NCBI GenBank assembly: GCA_964462515.1
Contig: CAYWXK010000015.1
Span: 19,504-83,503 of the forward strand
Direction of reading: 5' to 3'
DNA length: 64,000 bases
Origin: CAYWXK01 sp964462515
Lineage (GTDB): Bacteria > Planctomycetota > Phycisphaerae > Sedimentisphaerales > Anaerobacaceae
The notes beneath the pieces are model-generated. The model had not been told where the DNA came from and ran no database searches. It saw nothing but the letters and a program-made list of their open reading frames with translations. A program made the translations under genes and the position numbers. Shown here piece after piece: positions 17,198-25,416 of the stretch. Each line of letters begins with the position of its first letter. The first letter of the stretch is position 1.

Positions 17198-18229
17198 TTA
17201 AGTTATCGATGCTGTTCGCCGTTTTTTTCGGAGGTGCTTAACGAGGCGAGGGAATAGTAATACGGCAAAACATCTGGCATACGCTCTCAAATCGCCACCA
17301 AAATGTATACCGTCCCGCGCGAACCGTCTTGCGTCTGAGGTATTGTTTTCAATGCAACAACTTATCGCAAGAGACGAGACATAATTTCCGAATATGCGCC
17401 GAACTTTTCTAGCCACCTTTTTGTTTTGCTTGCGGCAGCGGAAATACACTTCGGCATAAGTAAGTACTTTCATGAGGAGATGCGCCTTACCTGTCTCTGA
17501 ATTCATATCTCTGTTTATTGTAAGTCGGTCTCTACCTGCTGTACGGTCTGCAATAACCAATTTCTTATTGATATAAGCAATAGGTCTCTCCGTGCAAACT
17601 TTTAAAATAAAACGTGAGTCCGAACCCCATAAGACCCATTCGTCAAAACAGCCAGTTTTGTCTAACAATCCTCGTTTTATCAACATCGAAGGTAGGGTAG
17701 TGTGAAATGGGTTTGGAGTCGTGACTATATCAAGCGGTTCAGTAACTATCCACCTGTCAGTGGCACTCCGCGTCTCAGGATTTGTGATTGCATTTTCGCT
17801 TTCGTCCCCAGAGTCAAAATAGGTGTTGGTAAAACAGACTTCAAGCCTTGTTTCATGTAGATATTGCACCTGGCATTCAAGTTTTTCAGGCAGCCATCTG
17901 TCATCCGAATCAAGAAAAGCTATCCATTCCCCACAAGATGCTCGTATCCCTGTATTTCTGGCGGCGGCGCAGCCGGCATTTTTTTGGTATAAGTACTGAA
18001 TATGACGATTGTCCACATAAGGTTGCAGAACCTGCTTGGTGTTGTCAGTAGAACCATCATCAACGACAATTATCTCGTAGTTTTGGTAAGTTTGCGCCAA
18101 CACACTATCAATAGACCCCGCAATGCAATCGGCGCGATTGTAGGTCGGAATAATTACAGAGACCAAGCCAGGCTCATATACATCATTATTCCTTTTATTA
18201 TGGGAAATTTTCTGTGCATCATCTTTCAT
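17198..18229 (-). CDS. glycosyltransferase family 2
   Basis: A 343-residue GT2 enzyme. VSVIIPTYNRADCIAGSIDS (24-43), IIVVDDGSTDN near 53, KNAGCAAARNTGI near 83 and IAFLDSDDRW near 103 (DxD metal site) are all intact. DEWVLWGSDSRFILKV near 210 matches the acceptor motif. The basic C-terminus (RLVKHLRKKRRT) may contact the inner membrane. The start ATG overlaps the stop of a truncated glycosyltransferase relic (18226-18360) by ATGA, so this gene probably took over the position of a lost GT4 gene's downstream partner. Confidence 0.86.
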   Translation of the reverse strand: MKDDAQKISHNKRNNDVYEPGLVSVIIPTYNRADCIAGSIDSVLAQTYQNYEIIVVDDGSTDNTKQVLQPYVDNRHIQYLYQKNAGCAAARNTGIRASCGEWIAFLDSDDRWLPEKLECQVQYLHETRLEVCFTNTYFDSGDESENAITNPETRSATDRWIVTEPLDIVTTPNPFHTTLPSMLIKRGLLDKTGCFDEWVLWGSDSRFILKVCTERPIAYINKKLVIADRTAGRDRLTINRDMNSETGKAHLLMKVLTYAEVYFRCRKQNKKVARKVRRIFGNYVSSLAISCCIENNTSDARRFARDGIHFGGDLRAYARCFAVLLFPRLVKHLRKKRRTASIT

Positions 18230-18360
18230 TTTAACAAGCCTTTATAAATCTCCATCAGCCGATCATTCAACTTGTCAATGTCGTAATTAGCTTCCACGTG
18301 TGTCCAGCCGGCCCGGCTGAGGTTCCTAAACTCCTTTGCAAAGTACAAGAGTGTATCCAT
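18226..18360 (-). pseudogene. C-terminal remnant of a GT4 glycosyltransferase (44 codons)
   Basis: From ATG 18360 the minus strand reads MDTLLYFAKEFRNLSRAG and ends LNDRLMEIYKGLLK before TGA at 18226-18228. This is the classic tail of GT4 glycosyltransferases (helix, RAGW.HVE.NYD, then the L..IY..LL helix). The remaining roughly 330 residues are absent: the upstream flank is the methyltransferase gene, whose end overlaps the relic by 35 bases. It cannot be functional, but its ATGA overlap with the next gene shows it was once part of this operon. Confidence 0.7.
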
Positions 18361-19045
18361 TTCTGGCATATCTGCGTATCCCAAGGAAGGAGAACAGTTT
18401 AGCAAGTACGCGGATAAACAAGTCGACTATTGCAAGTGAGCAACCCAAAATGCCCTGAAGGTCGGCTGGTCCGAAGCGGTAGACCAACTCGAGAACAGAG
18501 TAGTTTTGACTAATGCTGTCGGCTGATCGGTTTTCAAGATTGTGGCATAGATAACGTTCGAAAACATTAGGATTGTAAGGCCTTACATGGCTGAGGTCAT
18601 CATAAAACCGCCCATGAAGCATGGGGGCACTCACGACAAAGACCCCTCTTGGAATAAGGATTCTGTCTATCTCTTTCAATAATTGGTAGACCTCCTTTGG
18701 TTCCAGATGTTCTACGAGGTGGCTGCAATGAACGTAGGCGACTGTACCGTCTTCAAAGGGCAACTTCTCAGGAGCGCGGTATAACACAACATTCGTGAAC
18801 CTTATCTTTAGGCTTTGGACTGTTGACATATTTGCGTCGAGCAGGACGAGGTTCCTATACTTCTTATCCAGAGAAAACAACTGAGCAAAGAGGCCATTAC
18901 CGGCGCCGATGTCTATGACGGTCGCCTCAGCATCGGTTGGCAAGTATTTGCCCGCCACACGATAGAAAGGCTCTCGCCGCATTGTAGAATAGGATCCTAT
19001 GCATCTGTGCGCTTCCTTCCAGCGATGGTACGCCGCTATGATCAT
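18326..19045 (-). CDS. class I SAM-dependent methyltransferase
   Basis: A 239-residue protein with the Methyltransf_11 fold: motif I VIDIGAGNGLFAQLFS near 44-59, acidic residue in VLLDAN near 69 for ribose binding, PFEDGTVAYVHCSHLVEHLE near 96 and LKEIDRILIPRG near 124. The C-terminal 60 residues contain a hydrophobic helix (LAIVDLFIRVLAKLFSFLG) suggesting membrane association. Likely role: O-methylation of a sugar or lipid carrier. The terminal residues GYTLVLCKGV overlap the relic glycosyltransferase frame. Start overlaps the upstream methyltransferase by ATGA. Confidence 0.82.
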   Translation of the reverse strand: MIIAAYHRWKEAHRCIGSYSTMRREPFYRVAGKYLPTDAEATVIDIGAGNGLFAQLFSLDKKYRNLVLLDANMSTVQSLKIRFTNVVLYRAPEKLPFEDGTVAYVHCSHLVEHLEPKEVYQLLKEIDRILIPRGVFVVSAPMLHGRFYDDLSHVRPYNPNVFERYLCHNLENRSADSISQNYSVLELVYRFGPADLQGILGCSLAIVDLFIRVLAKLFSFLGIRRYARNGYTLVLCKGV

Positions 19046-19662
19046 TTTGCTGCCTTTTTCAATTTGAAGAATCTATGGCATGGGTTTTCGAATACTCTGA
19101 ATGTTTTCTCAAGTTCAAATCCGACTCTTTTCATATCACTAATAATCCTGCTCAATGGATACCCATCCTTACCTATCTCCCAATGATGATACCCATCAAA
19201 CACATGTTTCAGTGGTTTCACCGATGGCGATTGTATCAATCTCTTGAATGTACCCAACCTGGGTATCCATATCTCAACCCGATGGGCTCTGGTTGAATCC
19301 GGCATGGACAGAATGGCATATTCGCCCAACACACGATAGATTTCACTCAGAGCTTTTGAGAAATCCTCGTACGGCAAATGCTCGAGTACTTCAAAACATG
19401 CCACTACCTTAAATGACCCATCGGGAAAAGGTATAGATAACACGGACCCAACCTTGTCTGGCCTGAGTTGCTCGTCGAAATCCATCGTAGTGACGTCGAT
19501 CTGGCTCTTTTTCAAATAGTTAGCGACAAAGCCATTCCCGATTCCGATTTCAAGGACCGGACCGAGAGCAAGTGTCATTACTTCATTTATCTGGTGCCAG
19601 TAGCTGATAAAACGCTGTTTGCTGTCGTATTCTCTTCGAAAATACGGAGACGGGTCAACCAT
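19042..19662 (-). CDS. class I SAM-dependent methyltransferase
   Basis: A 206-residue protein with motif I VLEIGIGNGFVANYL near 36-50, the acidic strand end TTMDFDE near 60, PFPDGSFKVVACFEVLEHLPYED near 75 and YAILSMPDS near 112. It is paralogous to the protein at 21779-22444: both share VGSV...PFPD, EVLEHLP, a later HYWEIG-like HHWEIG segment, and a C-terminal GF..EK..R..E.P.H.FF pattern. Probably methylates a sugar of the repeat unit. It overlaps the next methyltransferase by four bases. Confidence 0.83.
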   Translation of the reverse strand: MVDPSPYFRREYDSKQRFISYWHQINEVMTLALGPVLEIGIGNGFVANYLKKSQIDVTTMDFDEQLRPDKVGSVLSIPFPDGSFKVVACFEVLEHLPYEDFSKALSEIYRVLGEYAILSMPDSTRAHRVEIWIPRLGTFKRLIQSPSVKPLKHVFDGYHHWEIGKDGYPLSRIISDMKRVGFELEKTFRVFENPCHRFFKLKKAAK

Positions 19663-19754
19663 TAGTTCTTATTTCCCTTTTTAAATACCGCGCACTTGTC
19701 ATTCATAATTACCTTCTTCGCCGGATTTGCCAAAAACCGCCTGAACATCCGTAC

Positions 19755-21284
19755 CTACGCGATTCTCTTAAGAAGAAAGGATCGGTACGAAGAAAACTCC
19801 CGCAAAAGCGGCAAGCCCCCAGGTACAACAAGTAACACCACGAGGTATGTCAGAAAGCCAATGATAAAAGAACACCCGATCGAGACAATATCTGACACGC
19901 TGGTCAGATATGGGCGAGATAGAAGAATTGTAAATCCCATGATTATGCTGGCAATTACTGGTCGGGAAATGGCCGAAAGAAAGTCCATTATAGAAATGGG
20001 TGTTCGCCTGAAACAATACCACAACGTAGGTATTAACAGTACATAACTGATGATTGTGTATGCTGCGGCGACGCCGATAGCCCCCCACGGCAGACCAAGG
20101 AAGAAAGAAATAACAGTGATTATGCTATTTATTATACCCCAGGTGAAATATCTTTTAGATTGTCCCAGCGAAACAAGCACAACTCCCCATGTAGTCCCCA
20201 CGGGTTGAATAAAGGCAATTACACACAATATCTTGAAAATACCAACGGCCCCTGACCATTTGCTGCCTAACAATAGACCAATGACCTGGTCCGCACAAAC
20301 GAACAGAAAGACCATTAGTGGCATCGTGAGGAAAGCCAGCAAAGTAACCAGCTTGATGTAATACCTCTTGTATCGAACAGAGTCATTTTGGATATGGCTT
20401 AGTGCTGGAATTGCGACTGAATCCAATGGGTTACGAATCTGGCTTATGGGTAACATCATTATGTTATAGGCCCTGCTGTACAAACCAAGGACACTTGCAC
20501 CGTAGAATCGCCCCAGAAGTATATTGTCAAAATTCCGAGCAAAGTAATTAGCTGTATTGAAACCCGTCAGGTGGCCGCCGAAGGCAACCATAGAGCGAAC
20601 TCCTGCTCTATGAACAGGCAAGCCAGGCCGCCATCCGCAGAAGACCCAAACAAGAACCGTATTAGTTAGTACTGTAGCAGCAGGCAAGCCAACCAGTGCC
20701 CAATATCCCACACCATACCACGCCATGACAATTCCGGTGGCGATGCCAATACCTATAGACCCTATTTCAATCGTGGCAAGGATCAAAAAACGCATTTGCC
20801 TGCGCAGCAAGGCCTGGTGCTGAACCGTCAAACCCGAAAATATAAAGGTCCCAGCCAGAGCAAGCGTAATCCAAGTCAACCGGGGCTCACTATAAAACCA
20901 GGAGATTACCGGGGCAACCACGGCTAAAATCAATGCAAGCACAAGACTGACTGCCACATTTATCCAGAAAAGGGTACTGACCTGGGAATGATTAATCTCG
21001 GCCTTCTGAATGGTGGCCATAGACAGCCCCATATCCTTAAACAGCGCAACAAACCCGGTAATCGCAGTAACCATAGCAATCAGGCCGTAATCCTGCGGCG
21101 TCAGCAAACGCGCCAGAACTACCGTCGAACCTGTTTGCAGCACGAATTTGGTTACCTGAGCGGTCATAGTGACCGCTCCGCCGCGGACGGAACGTGCCTT
21201 TAGTTCCGCTTTCAGGTGAGACGTGTCAAAAAAATCGCTCTCCTGGGATATATCTGTCAATGTTTGTTCTTGTGTCTCCAGCAT
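19755..21284 (-). CDS. Wzx-type polysaccharide flippase (MOP superfamily)
   Basis: About 509 residues with 12-14 predicted membrane segments, starting after the KARSVRGGAVTMTAQVTKFVLQ motif, which together with LLTPQDYGLIAMV is diagnostic of the WzxC/colanic-acid exporter subgroup. GLYSRAYNIMMLPISQI near 275 is another conserved segment. It would flip the lipid-linked repeat unit to the periplasmic face. A TTG at 21356 gives a 24-residue longer version; ATG 21284 was preferred because the additional residues are hydrophilic and lack family similarity, but no good ribosome site marks either. Confidence 0.85.
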   Translation of the reverse strand: MLETQEQTLTDISQESDFFDTSHLKAELKARSVRGGAVTMTAQVTKFVLQTGSTVVLARLLTPQDYGLIAMVTAITGFVALFKDMGLSMATIQKAEINHSQVSTLFWINVAVSLVLALILAVVAPVISWFYSEPRLTWITLALAGTFIFSGLTVQHQALLRRQMRFLILATIEIGSIGIGIATGIVMAWYGVGYWALVGLPAATVLTNTVLVWVFCGWRPGLPVHRAGVRSMVAFGGHLTGFNTANYFARNFDNILLGRFYGASVLGLYSRAYNIMMLPISQIRNPLDSVAIPALSHIQNDSVRYKRYYIKLVTLLAFLTMPLMVFLFVCADQVIGLLLGSKWSGAVGIFKILCVIAFIQPVGTTWGVVLVSLGQSKRYFTWGIINSIITVISFFLGLPWGAIGVAAAYTIISYVLLIPTLWYCFRRTPISIMDFLSAISRPVIASIIMGFTILLSRPYLTSVSDIVSIGCSFIIGFLTYLVVLLVVPGGLPLLREFSSYRSFLLKRIA

Positions 21285-21356
21285 GTCTGGTCGTAATGTT
21301 TCGAGTTGATCGCTCTCTGGATTAGTCGAGTGCCATTTGGCTGCTTTGTGTGACAA

Positions 21357-21778
21357 AGGAGTTAAATTGAAAAAAAGTCAGTCGGAGGCAGAATTAAAAA
21401 GGTTAATAAAAAGATAAAAAAAATTAAAATTTGGGGGGTTTTTGACGAAAATTTTGAAAACGGGATGGTTGGTGATGGAATAAGTAGTGATATTATAGGA
21501 CATATTTGTTTTTAGCGTAAAAATGAGGGTAAAAATGAGCATTTTTTTGTACTTTTTTGTCAAAAATTAGCAACTTTTAACACTTTTGTGCAAAAATGAG
21601 TTACTTTTTGAGCAGTTTTGAGCGGTTTTTTAACACTAAGACACGAAGGTAAAAGACACAAAAGCAACAACAGATTGCGCAGATTAACACAGATTATTAG
21701 CCACGAAAAGGCCCTATTTAGGATGCTTCATTAGCTGGGTGGTAGCAATACAGAATGGACTTATTGACAGATTGCCGA
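21357..21778. other. AT-rich intergenic region with repeat fragments
   Basis: No convincing gene. Bases 21360-21630 are AT-rich with homopolymer runs and recurring AAAAATGAG words. Bases 21634-21710 hold a fragment of a dispersed intergenic repeat (words such as ACACGAAGG, AACACAGATTA and TTAGCCACGAA), related to the dyad element at 34561. A 38-base direct repeat copy occupies 21713-21750. A 61-codon minus-strand frame at 21378-21563 is Asn/Phe/Lys/Thr-rich and judged spurious. Any promoter of the downstream minus-strand operon should lie here, but I could not identify one securely. Confidence 0.5.
21713..21750. repeat. 38-bp direct repeat, copy 1, flanking a methyltransferase gene
   Basis: Begins CCTATTTAGG and ends GGGTGGTAGCAATA. 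It matches bases 22455-22492 with a single mismatch (A versus C at position 11). The copies lie just beyond the two ends of the methyltransferase gene, 742 bases apart in register. Confidence 0.8.
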
Positions 21779-22444
21779 TTATGGCCTGAGAATAAAGAAA
21801 CAGTGCCAAGGATGTTTCCAAAGACGATATTGTTTTTCAATTTTGAAACCGGATTCTTTTATGTTTTTGACCACATCTTTGCCGAGAGTGCCTTTGCAGC
21901 CGATTTCCCAGTAATGCTCGCCATTAAATTTGTATTCTTGTCGTGCGTGGCGTCTCCTTGATGGGTTCCATTCGAACCTGAACCAGCCAAAGCGAGCAAG
22001 GCAGACCGCAATGCCAAAATGGCGTCTCTTATCCGGTAAAGATATTATCGCTTTGTGACGGGCAACCCGTCTGATTTCTTTCAAAGCTGGAAGGAAATCT
22101 GAAAAAGGTAGATGTTCCAAAACCTGGCAGCACACGATTACGTCGAAATGCCTATCTGGAAATGGCATGTGAGTAACTGAGCCTACGTAATCCGGGGACA
22201 CGTCTTCAGATATGTCGAGGGTTGTAAGTAAGATTTGCGGGAACAGTTTGAAACAGTTTTTTAAGAATCCTTTGCCGACGCCGATTTCGAGAATGTTGGT
22301 ATAGCCGCTATAGTAAATCTGCCTTAACTGCTCAGTAATGTTTTCGATTCGCACAGGATGAAAGGCGTGTATTTCGTCGGCGTCGGCTGTCACTTGCAGT
22401 TTGTAGATGTTTGTTTTAGGGTTATTGTTGGGACGTTCATTCAT
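21779..22444 (-). CDS. class I SAM-dependent methyltransferase in a direct-repeat-flanked cassette
   Basis: A 221-residue protein: motif I ILEIGVGKGFLKNCF near 46-60, VGSVTHMPFPDRHFDVIVCCQVLEHLP near 87-113 and AIISLPDKRRHFG near 133. It is a paralogue of the 19042-19662 protein, with the same HYWEIG, KESGFKIEKQYRLW and HPWHCFF C-terminal pattern. The N-terminal 30 residues are hydrophilic. The gene lies between two nearly identical 38-base direct repeats, one starting 29 bases beyond its stop and one 11 bases before its start, suggesting acquisition or duplication as a unit. Confidence 0.82.
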   Translation of the reverse strand: MNERPNNNPKTNIYKLQVTADADEIHAFHPVRIENITEQLRQIYYSGYTNILEIGVGKGFLKNCFKLFPQILLTTLDISEDVSPDYVGSVTHMPFPDRHFDVIVCCQVLEHLPFSDFLPALKEIRRVARHKAIISLPDKRRHFGIAVCLARFGWFRFEWNPSRRRHARQEYKFNGEHYWEIGCKGTLGKDVVKNIKESGFKIEKQYRLWKHPWHCFFILRP

Positions 22445-22454
22445 TTTGAATTCT

Positions 22455-22492
22455 GCCTATTTAGGCTGCTTCATTAGCTGGGTGGTAGCAAT
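22455..22492. repeat. 38-bp direct repeat, copy 2
   Basis: Second copy of the repeat at 21713-21750, same orientation, one mismatch. The flanking bases on both sides differ between copies, so the repeat ends are sharp. Confidence 0.8.
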
Positions 22493-22552
22493 AATCGCGT
22501 AGTTAAGGTACGAATTTTTCATCTCATTATCAGGCATACTCCGTCCCTGTCG

Positions 22553-22576
22553 GTTACATCGAGAAGTGGATGTAAC
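22553..22576. terminator. inverted repeat downstream of epsI, possible terminator
   Basis: GTTACATC and GATGTAAC form a perfect 8-base stem with an 8-base loop. On the plus strand it is followed by TTCTTTT, but on the minus strand, where epsI ends at 22633, there is no T-run. A terminator role is therefore weak; it may be a remnant or processing hairpin. Confidence 0.25.
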
Positions 22577-22632
22577 TTCTTTTGATAGGGTTAGTTATGT
22601 TTCTTTTCGTTATATTGTTTTTATAAGCAAGC

Positions 22633-23385
22633 TTATTTTATAGTATTATTTGGCTCAATAATTGGCTTGGCTGCTTTAACATTACCGTTTTCATCAGGAA
22701 GGAAATCCAGCAGCAAATCGGTCATATCCTGAGCGGCTTTTCTGGTCGAATTTTCAAGGACTGAGCTTATCTGAACCTGTGCCACGTATCTGGCTGGGTT
22801 GCCGCTGATATTTGGGGTTCGCCAACCTACGCCGGAGAAGACACTTTCATCGGATGTAAGCTGACCATTGACGATGTAGAAATTCAGGACTACTGTGTCC
22901 TCTCGCTCTGGTCCGGGCGTGTGGAAGCGGTGGACAAGGCAGGGCACTGTCCTGCCGCTGTATGAGATGACCTGCGAGGTGTATGTGCCATCGTGAATCC
23001 AGCCGCCTGCCACGTAGCAGACTTGAGGTCTATGGCCGAGCATAGTTCGGGGCCTCGCGGTATAAGCAACATAGACATTGACCCATTGGTTGTTCAGCTT
23101 ATTTGTATATAAGCGATTCAAAAAGTCGTCATTTCCTGCAACCTGCTGAATAGTTTGCCTAATTGGGACATCTTCACCGGACCAGTTGTCGAGCTGTGCA
23201 GGGAAATCGCTCAAAGGCACAGGCAGTCTGATAGGGGTATGGGTGACAAGCTTGAGATGAGATGCCAGAGCGCGGTAGGTTATACCCATAGATATTAGCA
23301 GGGCAATAGCCAGCAGCCAGACAAGCCATACGGGCATCCTGCCCGCTGTATGCGTCTGGCGATATGTTACGGGCGGTTTCGCCAT
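22633..23385 (-). CDS. epsI: EpsI-family exosortase-associated protein
   Basis: About 250 residues. An N-terminal membrane anchor (VWLVWLLAIALLISMGITY) is followed by the EpsI domain: FPAQLDNWSGEDVPI, then WVNVYVAYTARPRTMLGHRPQVCYVAGGW, whose HRPQVCY segment is the conserved core. The domain is normally found fused to, or next to, an exosortase in PEP-CTERM/EpsH polysaccharide systems. No exosortase gene is present within this window, so this EpsI is orphaned locally. TTG 23427 would add 14 residues; ATG 23385 begins just before the anchor. It lies at the promoter-proximal end of the minus-strand locus. Confidence 0.85.
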   Translation of the reverse strand: MAKPPVTYRQTHTAGRMPVWLVWLLAIALLISMGITYRALASHLKLVTHTPIRLPVPLSDFPAQLDNWSGEDVPIRQTIQQVAGNDDFLNRLYTNKLNNQWVNVYVAYTARPRTMLGHRPQVCYVAGGWIHDGTYTSQVISYSGRTVPCLVHRFHTPGPEREDTVVLNFYIVNGQLTSDESVFSGVGWRTPNISGNPARYVAQVQISSVLENSTRKAAQDMTDLLLDFLPDENGNVKAAKPIIEPNNTIK

Positions 23386-23427
23386 CAAGTTAAGTCTTAC
23401 TTGCTCCTTCAAAAGGTATAGCCCCAA

Positions 23428-23911
23428 AGCATTATTTGTTTAGCAGATAAAATCGATTCCTGCATAATTCGTTCTCATTTTTGCCATAATGGTAAGCCGC
23501 TCACCGGAGGAACCATAGAGCACCTCCTCCTTAAGGGTACCACTTCTGTAGTATGCAGAATAATATATTACATATCGCACTTTTTGTCAAGGGATAATTT
23601 TGAAAAACATCATTTAGCCAATTGGATTTCAAGTTCCTATAATAATAGAGCAATTTGCTAAATCGAAGATGTTAAAAAGCGTTTTTGGTGCAAATAATTG
23701 AGGTCGCATAAAAATTATGCTTATTTTCGGCTACTAATAGGGGGCTTATCGGGGCAAAATATACGTTAAATCATCAAAGAATATGGTTATGTTTGCTTCA
23801 GCAAGGAACTATTTTTTACAATTTATTTCTCGGAAAATATGTATAAAATAAAGAATAATTTTTTATAATAATTCGCTTCACTTAATCGCACGTTTACTTA
23901 GGAGAAACTGT
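23428..23911. other. divergent intergenic region with hairpins and a -10-like box
   Basis: A 484-base gap between divergent genes epsI (minus) and the FemAB gene (plus). Bases 23490-23570, read on the minus strand toward epsI, contain several short stems: GGAGG/CCTCC (23506-23510 with 23523-23527) and GGTGAG/CTTACC with a 3-base loop. The rest is AT-rich without open frames of interest. TATAAT at 23864-23869 lies 42 bases before the plus-strand start and could be its -10 box; no convincing -35 is seen. Confidence 0.45.
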
Positions 23912-25051
23912 ATGAATTTGCATTTTTGTTATGAATTAGACCAAGGCCAAAAAGCACAATGGGAGCAGTTCTGGTACAAATGCCAACATTCCCATCCTCG
24001 TCAACATTTCCTATTCGGTGAGGTAGAACGGGCAAAGGGTAGAATTCCCGTGTATGCGTTTGGAGAAATAAATGGTTCAATTGTATGTATCGGAGTCTTT
24101 AGTATACGACCTTTATTCTTTGGAAATAAATTTTCTCTCGAAGCTATTTGCTTACGCGGCCCAGCCTTCGATGACGTTACACAAGGCAGAGAGTTTCTTT
24201 TGCAAGTAATATCACGGTTCAAAACACTTAGTGTCGGTAGCATCCGCATATCTCCTTACTGGATTTTTCCTGAAGCCAACGAGGTTGTGTCAGCTATTGC
24301 TGCGTTGGGATTTTTAACCTATGGCAGCAGTTCCGGGGATCGCACCTCAACCGGCTTGGTGGATATCCAACGCCGCGAAGATGAAATCCTTAGGTCTTTT
24401 TCGCGAAGTGCTCGGTATCAAATCTATCTTGCGAGCCGCCTTAGTGTTTCAGTGCGCCCTGTCACTAATTTCGATGATGCAGTGGTGGCGTTTAAATGTC
24501 TAGAGCAAATGCGCACTGAACGTGGAATTTTACCTCTTTCCTATGAAGAATTCAAGGCCACATTTGAACATGTGCTTAAAGATAGTGAATACGGTATTCT
24601 TCTCAATTCTTTCATTGGTGATACCTTCTTAGGCGGGTTATGGATAATTAGGGGAATAAGAACGGCAAACCCTGCTGGTTATGCTGTCCAACGATCTATC
24701 TCAAAGGAATTGCCCTCCAGTTTAAGTATCGGCCCATCATTGTGGTGGGAGGGGATAAAATGGGCTAAGGAGAAAGGATGTTCTTTGTTTGACGTAGAGG
24801 GTTATGATGAGGGTGTTGATAAGTCAAGTCCTTTGTATCATATACATGAGTTCAAAAGGAAATTTTGTCCCAAACCGACACAGATAATCTCGCAACATGT
24901 TTACGTTTGCAATACTTTGACATATTCTGTTTACAAAGGATTTAACTTGTTTTTACGAGGCTGTAACTTTGTAAAGAGGTTGCCCTACCAGCTTAAAAAT
25001 AGATCGGTTCTTCAATTTAGAAAAGGGGGTTCAAAACAAAAGAGTGAATAG
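23912..25051 (+). CDS. FemAB-type acyl/aminoacyl transferase
   Basis: A 379-residue protein related to FemA/FemB and PEP-CTERM-associated FemAB proteins. It has QHFLFGEVERAKGRIPVYAF near 32, FSRSARYQIYLASRL near 165 (the RRNLKKA-equivalent), LGGLWIIRGIRTANPAGYAV near 245 and a closing LFDVEGYDEGVDKSSPLYHI near 295 with EFKRKF. A good ribosome site AGGAG (23900-23904) sits seven bases before ATG. It is the first plus-strand gene after the minus-strand cluster and the only acyltransferase there with its own promoter region; similar in role to 6532-7707 but not a close copy. Confidence 0.8.
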   Translation: MNLHFCYELDQGQKAQWEQFWYKCQHSHPRQHFLFGEVERAKGRIPVYAFGEINGSIVCIGVFSIRPLFFGNKFSLEAICLRGPAFDDVTQGREFLLQVISRFKTLSVGSIRISPYWIFPEANEVVSAIAALGFLTYGSSSGDRTSTGLVDIQRREDEILRSFSRSARYQIYLASRLSVSVRPVTNFDDAVVAFKCLEQMRTERGILPLSYEEFKATFEHVLKDSEYGILLNSFIGDTFLGGLWIIRGIRTANPAGYAVQRSISKELPSSLSIGPSLWWEGIKWAKEKGCSLFDVEGYDEGVDKSSPLYHIHEFKRKFCPKPTQIISQHVYVCNTLTYSVYKGFNLFLRGCNFVKRLPYQLKNRSVLQFRKGGSKQKSE

Positions 25052-25082
25052 TGGTTATATTTTGGCCTGATCTGACCCCTAT

Positions 25083-25286
25083 TTATGTGCCACATGCAAT
25101 TATAGAGTTATCCAAGTTCTGTGTCCTGTTTGGCGGAGGCGCAGGCCCCGCCGGTGTCATATAACCCAGAGAGCTGTGCGGCCGATAATGATTGTATTCT
25201 ACCCGCCAGTTCTCTGCAAGCACTTGCGCCTCCTTGACGCTGTGAAATAGTTCACGGTACAAAAGCTCATCACGTAATGTGCCGTT
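25083..25286 (-). pseudogene. IS3-family transposase (OrfB) C-terminal remnant
   Basis: On the minus strand from 25286 the frame reads NGTLRDELLYRELFHSV, then AQVLAENWRVEYNHYRPHSS and LGYMTPAGPAPP, ending at TAA 25083-25085. This is the end of the IS3-family DDE integrase core: ESFNG(K/R)LRDE...RPHSSLGY. Only about 68 codons remain; upstream sequence in this frame loses similarity at once, and no terminal inverted repeats were recognised. It is a dead relic marking a past insertion between the acyltransferase gene and the giant secreted protein gene. Confidence 0.85.
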
Positions 25287-25416
25287 ACACCGGTGGCAGC
25301 TACTATACTCGCAAATTCAAAGTGGTAAAGAAGGTCATATTTGCTTTTGCTTGGCTTTATTATTACTATTTTATATGGTGGTATGAGACAGCCCATTTGT
25401 GTAGTGGTAAATTCCT

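Noticed and set aside
17198..18229. possible frameshift in the GT2 gene
   Set aside because: All GT2 motifs and a natural C-terminus are in one frame; the odd pieces lie outside it.
21378..21563. 61-codon minus-strand frame, Asn/Phe/Lys/Thr rich
   Set aside because: Composition reflects AT-rich noncoding DNA, no ribosome site, and it lies in a region of repeat fragments.
22553..22576. strong Rho-independent terminator for epsI
   Set aside because: Stem is perfect but the T-run is on the wrong strand for the minus-strand gene; kept only as a low-confidence terminator entry.
23490..23570. c-di-GMP-I riboswitch ahead of epsI
   Set aside because: Only the 3' part bears faint likeness; the conserved 5' core and tetraloop receptor were not found, so it is reported only as a leader candidate.
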